From: Pedobacter ureilyticus
GTDB taxonomy: Bacteria; Bacteroidota; Bacteroidia; Sphingobacteriales; Sphingobacteriaceae
Direction: 5' to 3'
DNA length: 64,000 bases
Assembly: GCF_005925345.1 (NCBI RefSeq)
Contig: NZ_SSHJ01000002.1
Coordinates: 62,001 to 126,000 of the forward strand
The notes beneath the pieces are model-generated. The model made no database searches. It was not told where the DNA came from and worked only from the letters and a program-made list of their open reading frames with translations. This document shows positions 1 through 6,536 of this stretch, piece by piece (position 1 is the first letter of the stretch; each line of letters begins with the position of its first letter). A program made the position numbers and the translations under genes.

Positions 1-229
1 CGTTACCATTAAAACGGTATTTTCGGTGCAGGTTGTTGATAAAATCGGCAATCCACTTGTCTTCTTTTTTAGGATCGTAAACCAACAACACGCTATCCGC
101 CTTATCATCTTCTGGTTTTCTTACTTTCTTGTCTTCTGCTACTTTCTTTTCTTTTTCTTCCTTACTGGTGCAAGCATTTAACGTAAATATGGATAAGGTT
201 ATAGCGGCTAGCAGTATTTTAAACTTCAT
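1..229 (-). CDS. Lipoprotein, probable serine hydrolase (5' part only)
   Basis: The first 76 codons of a gene that runs off the left edge. The start is the ATG whose complement lies at 227-229. The product begins with a short hydrophobic signal ending in a lipobox-like LNAC, then a Lys/Glu-rich linker (residues about 20-40), then a folded segment ending KYRFNGN at the window edge. A linker followed by an F-N-G-N-(V) segment is how many Bacteroidota class C beta-lactamase-type serine hydrolases begin, just before their first beta strand. That assignment is inference from a very short match; the catalytic SxxK would lie outside the window. What is certain is a lipoprotein signal and an intact reading frame. 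Confidence 0.55.
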   Translation of the reverse strand, partial: MKFKILLAAITLSIFTLNACTSKEEKEKKVAEDKKVRKPEDDKADSVLLVYDPKKEDKWIADFINNLHRKYRFNGN

Positions 230-439
230 TGGTGTGTGTAACGTGTTTATAAAAGCTGGAAAATTACATAATCTAGAAAAGATAACGGTAAAAGAGTTTT
301 AAACATTGCAGTGTTGGAAAGATCTCACTGTATTTTTATTACCTCATTTTTTGAAAAGCAAGGTCAGAAATAAAAAAAGGGTTTCCATAGAATACGGGTT
401 GGGAATTGAAAGTCTGCGCTAACTAATCTTAAAAACCGC

Positions 440-601
440 CTAAGGCTGCTGCAAAGCTAATTTAACAGCCTCTTTATTGGGCTTAGATACTGGAATTTTT
501 TCGCCAGAAGTTAGCAGTAAAATTCCACCATCTTCTTTGAGCCAGCTTTTAACAAATGCTGGATTTACCAAATGACTTTGATGAGTTCTGATAATTTTCA
601 T
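440..601 (-). pseudogene. Relic of a LytTR DNA-binding domain
   Basis: Fifty-three codons from an ATG (complement 599-601) to a TAG. The peptide begins MKIIRTHQSHLVNP and continues to TSGEKIPVSK. This matches the core of the LytTR domain: arginine-containing R-x-H-x-S-x-L-V-N, then a strand with a glycine turn, then I-P-V-S. The part before it is gone, because the frame meets a TAA five codons upstream of the ATG, so there is no receiver domain and not even a complete LytTR fold. It is read here as the C-terminal remnant of a LytR/AlgR-type response regulator. A short expressed peptide is possible but unlikely. Confidence 0.6.
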
Positions 602-796
602 CAAAACTGTGGCGATTTAAGTAAAACTAAAACCATAAAACAGGAAAGGCGGGGTTTGAAATAGTAACGATGCGGTTTTGGGCAGGATATGGAATTTCAA
701 GTCTTCGCGTTCTTTGCGTGACTCTAAAAACCTTTGCGTTAAAAAAATAACCGCAAAGAAAAGCGAAAAAATCGCAAAGACCAATTGCACGTTAAC

Positions 797-836
797 TTTG
801 ACAAACCTCTATCCCGCCTGCTAGAGGTTTGTCAAA
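797..836. repeat. Perfect 15-bp inverted repeat
   Basis: TTTGACAAACCTCTA at 797-811 pairs exactly with TAGAGGTTTGTCAAA at 822-836 around a 10-base GC-rich loop. It lacks a T-run on either side, so it looks like a REP-type intergenic palindrome more than a terminator. Confidence 0.75.
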
Positions 837-985
837 ACTCATTGTAGTACAGGCCTTAGTTAGTTAAACCCGATGGAAGTGGTTATACTTTTTTGTTTTT
901 TACACCAACCGAAGCACCACATCCAATGTTTTTCTACTATTTATGTAACGTTTCTAAATAAATTTCCTTTAAGAGGCAAAAAGGT

Positions 986-993
986 TAAATTTG
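986..993 (+). promoter_or_regulatory. Bacteroidota -7 element of fumC
   Basis: TAAATTTG matches the TAnnTTTG -7 consensus of the Bacteroidota primary sigma factor. It lies 24 bases before the fumC ATG, giving a 5' UTR of roughly 15-20 bases. The partner -33 TTTG is not clear. Confidence 0.5.
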
Positions 994-1017
994 GGCAAAA
1001 ATAATTTTTCAATTACC

Positions 1018-2415
1018 ATGAGTTTTAGAATAGAACACGATACCATGGGCGAGGTACAAGTACCTGCCGACAAATATTGGGGAGCACAAACTGAACGCTC
1101 TAGAAACAATTTCAAAATTGGACCAGAGGCATCGATGCCTAAAGAAATTATCCACGCTTTTGGCTACCTAAAAAAGGCGGCTGCATTGGCGAATAACGAA
1201 TTAGGTGTACTTTCTAAAGATAAAACCGATTTAATAGCAAAGGCTTGCGACGAAGTAATTGCCGGAAAATTAGACGATCAATTTCCGTTGGTGATTTGGC
1301 AAACTGGCTCGGGTACGCAAAGTAACATGAACGGTAACGAGGTAATTGCTAACCGTGGCCACGTAATTGGTGGCGGTGATTTGTTAGACGAGAAAAAGTC
1401 GCTACACCCGAATGATGATGTGAACAAATCGCAATCGAGCAACGATACTTACCCAACTGCTATGCACATTGCTGCATACAAACAAGCGGTTGAGGTAACC
1501 ATCCCAGGTTTGCAAAAATTAAGAAACACGTTGGCTAGCAAAGCTGAAAGTTGGGGCGATATTGTAAAAACTGGTCGTACGCACTTTATGGATGCTACGC
1601 CTTTGACTTTGAAGCAAGAATTTTCTGGTTATGTACAGCAAATTGACAATGGCCTAAGAGCTATCAACAATGCTTTAGAGATGATCAAAGAATTGGCGCT
1701 TGGCGGTACTGCTGTAGGTACTGGTTTAAATACACCCGCAGGTTATGATGTGTTGGTGGCACAAAAAATTGCTGAATTAACAGGCTTGCCATTTGTAACT
1801 GCGCCTAATAAATTCGAGGCTTTGGCAGCTCACGATGCGATGGTGGAACTTTCTGGTGCTTACAAAAGAGTAGCGGTTTCGTTAATGAAAATTGCGAACG
1901 ATATCCGGATGTTAAGTTCTGGTCCACGTTGTGGCATTGGCGAAATCATCATTCCTGATAATGAGCCGGGCTCGTCAATTATGCCAGGCAAAGTAAACCC
2001 AACACAGCCCGAGGCAATGACCATGGTTTGTGCACAAGTAATGGGCAACGATGTGGCAGTAAGTGTTGGCGCTAGCAATGGTCATTTTGAATTGAACGTT
2101 TTTAAACCAGTTATTGCAGCAAACGTATTACAAAGCGGCCGTTTAATTGGCGATGCTTGCGTATCTTTCAACGATAAATGTGCGGTAGGTATTGAGCCAA
2201 ACCGCCCGGTAATACAACAACACATGGAAAATTCACTGATGTTAGTTACTGCGCTAAACCCACATATTGGCTACGAAAATGCAGCTAAAATTGCCAAAAA
2301 AGCGCACAAAGAAAATAAAACATTAAGAGAAGCTGCTATTGAAACCGGGTTATTAACCGACGAGCAATTTACTGCTTGGGTAAAACCAGAAGACATGGTG
2401 GGTAGTTTGAAGTAA
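1018..2415 (+). CDS. fumC: Fumarate hydratase class II
   Basis: Iron-independent fumarase of the cytosolic citric acid cycle, interconverting fumarate and L-malate; homotetramer of the fumarase/aspartase superfamily. The 465-residue length is standard. Visible landmarks are GSGTQSNMN (about 97-105), the substrate loop [11 protein letters not shown] with the catalytic-region His at about 189, and the superfamily signature [11 protein letters not shown] (about 318-328) carrying the catalytic serine loop. I chose the ATG at 1018, not the in-frame TTG at 991, because the TTG is part of the promoter element and [16 protein letters not shown] is the usual N-terminus. It is followed by a hairpin at 2421-2465 and stands alone as a transcription unit. 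Confidence 0.97.
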   Translation: MSFRIEHDTMGEVQVPADKYWGAQTERSRNNFKIGPEASMPKEIIHAFGYLKKAAALANNELGVLSKDKTDLIAKACDEVIAGKLDDQFPLVIWQTGSGTQSNMNGNEVIANRGHVIGGGDLLDEKKSLHPNDDVNKSQSSNDTYPTAMHIAAYKQAVEVTIPGLQKLRNTLASKAESWGDIVKTGRTHFMDATPLTLKQEFSGYVQQIDNGLRAINNALEMIKELALGGTAVGTGLNTPAGYDVLVAQKIAELTGLPFVTAPNKFEALAAHDAMVELSGAYKRVAVSLMKIANDIRMLSSGPRCGIGEIIIPDNEPGSSIMPGKVNPTQPEAMTMVCAQVMGNDVAVSVGASNGHFELNVFKPVIAANVLQSGRLIGDACVSFNDKCAVGIEPNRPVIQQHMENSLMLVTALNPHIGYENAAKIAKKAHKENKTLREAAIETGLLTDEQFTAWVKPEDMVGSLK

Positions 2416-2420
2416 TATTT

Positions 2421-2465
2421 GAAAAGCAGGGCTGGAGGCTCCGATGTTTGTCAGTCCCGCTTTTC
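2421..2465 (+). terminator. Hairpin after fumC
   Basis: GAAAAGCAGGGCTG pairs with CAGTCCCGCTTTTC, with one unpaired base and one G-U pair, six bases after the fumC stop. A short T-run follows only after a gap, so efficiency is uncertain. Confidence 0.55.
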
Positions 2466-2500
2466 GTTACAATCTTTTTGTCAAAGTAAGTACAGGCCAT

Positions 2501-2566
2501 TGTCACGCTGAGTTTATCGAAGCGTCTGCGATTAACAAACAACCCTTCGACAAGCTCAGGATGACA
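2501..2566. repeat. TGTCA..CTGAG..TCGAAG intergenic inverted repeat
   Basis: An imperfect inverted repeat: TGTCACGCTGAGTTTATCG at the left faces the complement of a TGTCATCCTGAGCTTGTCG arm at the right. This TGTCATCCTGAGCTTGTCGA family is widespread between genes in Bacteroidota and other bacteria. Confidence 0.7.
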
Positions 2567-2622
2567 AGCACAAAAAGTATTTCCACTACAATCGGGTTTA
2601 GTTAACATACAGGACAATAAAA

Positions 2623-2976
2623 ATGGACATTTGGAAAACGGTATTATTTGGCTTAGGGTCATTAATTGCATACTTGATTGTTTTCATTTCAAGTTGCTTA
2701 TACTTTTCTAAAAATAAACATATAGGTGCTGTCTTACTTCTGATAGGTTCGCTTGTAATGTTAATTGTTTTTGGAATAAATGTCGGATTGAGCCCCTATT
2801 TGTTTCAGTCTGGACATTTATCTTCAGCAGAAGATATTCAGAAGTTTTACATGTGGGTAAGTTATGTGGGCACTTTTGGGCATATGTGCTTTGCTATTGG
2901 GTTCGTAATCCTTATTTTAAAAGTAATAAGACCTAAACAAAATGATAAGGTAATGTTTGACGATTTCAAAGTATAA
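2623..2976 (+). CDS. Small membrane protein, unknown function
   Basis: A 117-residue protein with three predicted membrane helices (about 8-28, 34-54 and 82-102) and a short charged C-terminal tail (KPKQND...DDFKV). No conserved catalytic motif is visible and I do not recognise the family. Its TAA overlaps the ATG of the next gene by one base (TAATG), so the two are probably translationally coupled and may work together at the inner membrane. The start ATG follows a short AT-rich leader downstream of the repeat at 2501-2566. Confidence 0.65.
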   Translation: MDIWKTVLFGLGSLIAYLIVFISSCLYFSKNKHIGAVLLLIGSLVMLIVFGINVGLSPYLFQSGHLSSAEDIQKFYMWVSYVGTFGHMCFAIGFVILILKVIRPKQNDKVMFDDFKV

Positions 2977-3509
2977 TGCAGCTTTTTAAAAATTTGTATT
3001 TCTGTGAGTTGAGGCGATTAAAATCATTATTGATGTTAATTGTTGTTATCGTTGGATTGTCAGCGTGTAGCCGTCTTCCCGACATACAAGGCAAAGGCGA
3101 AGCTTTTTTGCAAGGCGTATGGAACCAAGACAGCGTAGCCAACAAGGAGCAACTGCAAAATTATACCCAACACAAGTTTAAATTTACCTGCGATTCGTTT
3201 TACGTGGATTTTACTACCCATTCTAAAGTGAATTATTATGAAGAAGAATGTTTTAACAACGGCCTTTGGAAAGAGTATGCAAAAGGAACTTATCAAGTAC
3301 GTAACGATACCTTAATATTAGTGGGCGATTTTACCAAGCCTAACTATAAACAAAAAGTTTCGGGCTGTTACCGTAATGGCCGATATATTACTAGCTTTAA
3401 GGTAAATTCTTGGAATGCCGAAGAATTAAAAATGGAAAACCTAAGCGACCAAACCGAAGTAAAACTAAATTTAAAAGAAAAAATAACTTGCGTGCAAAAG
3501 GCGCTTTAA
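2976..3509 (+). CDS. Lipoprotein of fumC neighbourhood, unknown function
   Basis: A 177-residue protein with a positively charged N-terminus (RRLK), a hydrophobic segment and a good lipobox LSAC at about residues 28-31, so it should be a lipoprotein with about 146 mature residues. The mature part has a small beta-rich pattern with several cysteines (FTCDSF, EECFNNGLW, SGCYRNG, ITCVQ) and no catalytic motif that I know. A related lipoprotein occurs near fumC in relatives, and I recall such proteins being mislabelled fumarate hydratase; sequence shows no such activity. It overlaps the preceding membrane-protein gene by one base. The end of the gene lies eight bases before a strong 28-bp inverted repeat that may terminate the transcript. 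Confidence 0.7.
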   Translation: MQLFKNLYFCELRRLKSLLMLIVVIVGLSACSRLPDIQGKGEAFLQGVWNQDSVANKEQLQNYTQHKFKFTCDSFYVDFTTHSKVNYYEEECFNNGLWKEYAKGTYQVRNDTLILVGDFTKPNYKQKVSGCYRNGRYITSFKVNSWNAEELKMENLSDQTEVKLNLKEKITCVQKAL

Positions 3510-3516
3510 CTTTTTA

Positions 3517-3598
3517 CGTCATTGCGAGGCACGAAGCAATCTTAAAGCGAATGTTTGCCTATCAATGTTGTAAGATTGCTTCGTGCCTCGCAATGACG
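3517..3598. repeat. Perfect 28-bp inverted repeat, GTCATTGCGAGG family
   Basis: CGTCATTGCGAGGCACGAAG plus eight more bases (3517-3544) is matched exactly in reverse at 3571-3598, with a 26-base loop. This GTCATTGCGAGGCACGAAGC family is a well-known dispersed intergenic repeat. Perfect arms indicate recent arrival or active maintenance. Confidence 0.85.
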
Positions 3599-3621
3599 AT
3601 GTAAAATATCATAATTAGAAA

Positions 3622-4413
3622 ATGAAAAACTTAAAAACATTAATCCTGGCGATTTCCTTTATCTATGCGCCTATTGCAGCTAGCGCTTGGGGCGTATTAG
3701 GCCACCGTATTGTTGGCGAAATTGCCGACAGCTATTTAACGCCTAACGCTCGCAAAGCCATTAAACAAATTTTAGGTAATGAAACTTTGGCGATGAGTGC
3801 CAATTGGGCTGATTTTATCAAATCGGATACGAGCTACAAATATTTAAACAACTGGCACTATGTAAACTTGCCCGAAGGTTTGGATAAAAGTGGGATGAAC
3901 AATTTCTTGGATGGTTTTAAGGAAGCCAACATTTACAGCAAAACCAACGAGATGATTGCCTTATTGAAAGATCCTAAAACGCCTGCAGATAAGAAAGTTT
4001 TCGCCATGCGCCTTTTGGTACACTTAATGGGCGATATGCACCAACCCATGCACACCGCTAGAAAAGAAGATTTAGGTGGTAACCGCATTTCGGTAACGTG
4101 GTTTGGCACTAAATCTAACTTACACCGTGTTTGGGACGAACAACTAATTGATTTTCAGCAATTAAGTTATACAGAATATACCAAAGCCATTAACTTCGCC
4201 ACGCCGCAACAATTAGCAGAGTGGAACAAAGCTAGTTTGAAAGATTGCATTTACGAATCGTATGAAGTATGCAACAAAATTTATGCTACAGGCATTAAAA
4301 ATGACGACCGATTAAGCTACAATTACAATTTCGATTGGATTGGCATATTAAACAACCAGCTATTAAAAGGTGGTGTGCGTTTAGCAAAAGTTTTGAACGA
4401 GATTTATAAATAG
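3622..4413 (+). CDS. S1/P1-type zinc nuclease, exported
   Basis: A 263-residue secreted nuclease/3'-nucleotidase of the S1/P1 family, which hydrolyses single-stranded nucleic acid with a trinuclear zinc cluster. The signal peptide ends at SASA, so the mature chain starts with tryptophan 23. That Trp is a zinc ligand through its free amino group in this family. Other expected ligands are seen in order: H in GHRIVGEIA, WADFIKSD, NWHYVN, HLMGDMHQPMH and LHRVWDEQL. All are intact, so an active enzyme is predicted, in the periplasm or outside the cell, probably for nucleotide or phosphate scavenging. It stands alone after a strong repeat. Confidence 0.93.
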   Translation: MKNLKTLILAISFIYAPIAASAWGVLGHRIVGEIADSYLTPNARKAIKQILGNETLAMSANWADFIKSDTSYKYLNNWHYVNLPEGLDKSGMNNFLDGFKEANIYSKTNEMIALLKDPKTPADKKVFAMRLLVHLMGDMHQPMHTARKEDLGGNRISVTWFGTKSNLHRVWDEQLIDFQQLSYTEYTKAINFATPQQLAEWNKASLKDCIYESYEVCNKIYATGIKNDDRLSYNYNFDWIGILNNQLLKGGVRLAKVLNEIYK

Positions 4414-4513
4414 TTGGTTATTGTTTAAATTGATAAACTGTTTAATTGCTGTAAGTTCGGCGATATGAGCTTCTATTTAGTCATTCAAAATTCACTCGTT
4501 TAATCATTAAGTT

Positions 4514-4951
4514 GTGAAAATCCTCATCGTTTGTTTGGGCAATATCTGCCGATCGCCATTAGCGCATGGCATATTGCAACACTTGGCTAATCAGGAGAAC
4601 TTAGGCTGGACCGTACACAGTGCTGGTACAGGCAATTGGCATGTGGGTAATCCCCCAGATAGACGAAGTGTTTTGGCAGCCCGTAATCTAGGCTACGATA
4701 TCGGTGCACAGAGAGCAAGACATTTCAACATCAGCTTTTTTGAGGAGTATGACCATATTTTAGTGATGGATAGAAATAATTTTGCCGATGTGTTGCAACT
4801 CGCCAAAACGCAAGAGCACCAGGATAAAGTAAAGCTGTTTCTTATAGACGATGAAGTTATTGATCCATATTATGATAATGATTTGTTTGATCCAGTAAGT
4901 AGGCAAGTAGAGCTGCGTTGTAAAGAATTAATAAAGGAGCTACGCAAATAA
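4514..4951 (+). CDS. Low-molecular-weight protein tyrosine phosphatase
   Basis: A 145-residue cytosolic phosphatase of the arsenate reductase/LMW-PTP fold. The P-loop CLGNICRS places the nucleophile Cys at residue 7 and the phosphate-binding Arg at 13 (C-x5-R-S). The general-acid loop is seen as DPYYDNDLFDP near residue 117. The start is GTG at 4514; no ATG precedes the P-loop and the family needs only six residues before the Cys. Bacterial LMW-PTPs often act on tyrosine kinases of exopolysaccharide synthesis, but no such kinase is in the window, so the substrate is unknown. Confidence 0.93.
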   Translation: MKILIVCLGNICRSPLAHGILQHLANQENLGWTVHSAGTGNWHVGNPPDRRSVLAARNLGYDIGAQRARHFNISFFEEYDHILVMDRNNFADVLQLAKTQEHQDKVKLFLIDDEVIDPYYDNDLFDPVSRQVELRCKELIKELRK

Positions 4952-5053
4952 ATTTACATTTCTGCACTTATGCTGAAGGCATATTCCTTAAGCTCTTGTC
5001 AGTTTGAGCTTGCCGAAGACTGCTCCTAAACGATGGCTCAATATAAACAGTTT

Positions 5054-5716
5054 CTAAATTTTTCTTTGCGTTAGATAAATATAATTAAACATACAATACG
5101 TTGCGATGGCGCCAAAGCTGTGCCACAAGAAATGTGTGCCTACAGTGATCCATTCCCATTTGTCCGCAATGCGGAAAGTAAGTGCAAAAACGAAACACAA
5201 TAAGGCTAAGCCAACCCATTTACCTGCTTTCCATTTGGTGCGGACAAGATAAATTAAAACAGGAACCAGCACCAACAAAGCCATCATCGCATAGTTGATA
5301 TTGATGAAAAAATGCGCATACTCGGCTGATAGTAAATCTCTGAGCAAAAATTGTAATCCGGCATAGCCGAAAACCATTAAAACTGCAAAATACCATTTGG
5401 TACTTTGTGCCAAGAAATAAACCCCAGCCGAAATACAAAGTAGCATAATTGGCAACCAATCCATCATAATAAATACCGACCATTGGCGTAGCGAATGATA
5501 AACTGTACCACCTATGCCTCCAATGTACAACAAAATAAGGCAATAGGTTAAAAAAGGATGTGCTCTAAAATTTCCTTTAATTTTAATGGTCCAGTAAATC
5601 GCAATCAGCAAAAAGAAAACGGCCGTAATGGCATTAAACGGCTCCGGAAAAAGTTGAGCCATATTGGTTTCGGTATAGTGCATTCCACCGTCTGGTGGGA
5701 GTGGGTTACTGGTCAT
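5054..5716 (-). CDS. CREST-superfamily membrane hydrolase, ceramidase-like
   Basis: A 220-residue integral membrane protein with about seven helices. The polar residues embedded in helices match the CREST (alkaline ceramidase, PAQR, Per1) pattern: His74 in GTVYHSL, Asp86 in MDWLP, Asp185 near FRIADKW, and the paired histidines His195 and His199 in GTHFLWHSFGA. This H-D-HxxxH set builds a zinc site in alkaline ceramidases. Sphingobacteriaceae make sphingolipids, so a role in ceramide or other amide-lipid hydrolysis is attractive but is inference. Transcribed alone, convergent with the phosphatase gene. Confidence 0.7.
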   Translation of the reverse strand: MTSNPLPPDGGMHYTETNMAQLFPEPFNAITAVFFLLIAIYWTIKIKGNFRAHPFLTYCLILLYIGGIGGTVYHSLRQWSVFIMMDWLPIMLLCISAGVYFLAQSTKWYFAVLMVFGYAGLQFLLRDLLSAEYAHFFININYAMMALLVLVPVLIYLVRTKWKAGKWVGLALLCFVFALTFRIADKWEWITVGTHFLWHSFGAIATYCMFNYIYLTQRKI

Positions 5717-5895
5717 GGTAGTAAATTTCTTCTTTAAACATGAAGATAAATGTTTTTGTTTTAGCTTAACTTTATGCTTCTGTTAATAAAGATGCCACAG
5801 CACCTATCCCGATTACGGGATACACAGATTTTGAAGATAAAGGCTAAGATGTTTCAAGTAAAAATTTGTGCATCTGCGGCAAAAAACGAAAACGC

Positions 5896-6441
5896 ATGAC
5901 AAACCCAAAGCTATTTATGATTTTATTAGGGTGTAAACCAGAAGGTAGACATACCGAACAACATGATATTTTCTTTGCAATTGCAAATGAGGTAAAAGAA
6001 TTAGTGCCCGCAATTAATGCTTTCTGGCCAGAAGCTAAGGGTAAAATTCATCTAGATGCTTATAGAATTGTTAGCCATGTGAGCGGTTACCGAGTTGATG
6101 TAATAGAAAGAAGTACAACAAATAATACTGAAACCCGATTATTCTTTATGAACTTAGGAGGCTATCAAAACAAAGTTTTTGAAGAACTGCATTATAAAAT
6201 GTTGATGGTGGCCGATGAAAAAGCTTTAGCAATTGCAAATGCCAAAGAAAGTGAGTTCTTTAAGCAGTATTTCAGTCCGCATATTGATGATAAATATGGT
6301 GTAGATGTAGACGATGTTTTTGACATTGAAGATGTGTTGCCAAAAGAAATGAAAGCCAAATATCAATTGCTTTTTACACCTATGGATAATTTGCCAGAAG
6401 ACGAAGTTGTATTGGGTTACATGCCTGTCAATAAACTATAG
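5896..6441 (+). CDS. DUF1543 protein
   Basis: A 181-residue cytosolic protein of the DUF1543 family. The marks are LLGCKPEGRHTEQHDIFFAI near the N-terminus (G-R-x-T-E-Q-H-D is the family core), a strand with HLDAYRIV, and a second half LFFMNLGGYQ resembling the first in layout. The function of the family is not known. I chose ATG 5896 over the in-frame TTG 30 bases upstream because MTNPKLFMILLG places the conserved strand at the usual distance from the start. It is convergent with the M14 peptidase gene. Confidence 0.85.
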   Translation: MTNPKLFMILLGCKPEGRHTEQHDIFFAIANEVKELVPAINAFWPEAKGKIHLDAYRIVSHVSGYRVDVIERSTTNNTETRLFFMNLGGYQNKVFEELHYKMLMVADEKALAIANAKESEFFKQYFSPHIDDKYGVDVDDVFDIEDVLPKEMKAKYQLLFTPMDNLPEDEVVLGYMPVNKL

Positions 6442-6471
6442 CGGCGGGATTGCTCATGACAGCTAATAAAA

Positions 6472-6500
6472 ATGGGCAGCCCCATTATTGGACTACCCAT
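6472..6500 (-). terminator. Hairpin after the M14 peptidase gene
   Basis: ATGGGCAG (6472-6479) pairs with CTACCCAT (6493-6500), one G-U pair. Read on the minus strand the stem is followed by TTTTATTAG, so it suits the peptidase gene that ends at 6537. Confidence 0.6.
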
Positions 6501-6536
6501 AAAAAATCAAACACTATAATTTAACTTATAGTTTCT

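Larger units (their letters stand above)
230..985. other. Long gene-poor gap with decayed and repetitive DNA
   Basis: About 750 bases without an intact gene. It holds a LytTR-domain relic (440-601), a stretch of CTTTGCG / CGCAAAG repeats around 709-780 that can pair as a hairpin (CTTTGCG at 732-738 with CGCAAAG at 752-758), a perfect 15-bp stem at 797-836, and the fumC promoter at its right end. The two hairpins are typical of intergenic repeats scattered through Bacteroidota genomes. Nothing else was recognised. Confidence 0.6.

Noticed and set aside
2369..2671. A 100-codon minus-strand frame over the fumC end and the downstream repeat
   Set aside because: It is made of the complement of fumC end codons and intergenic palindrome, with no plausible start or product.
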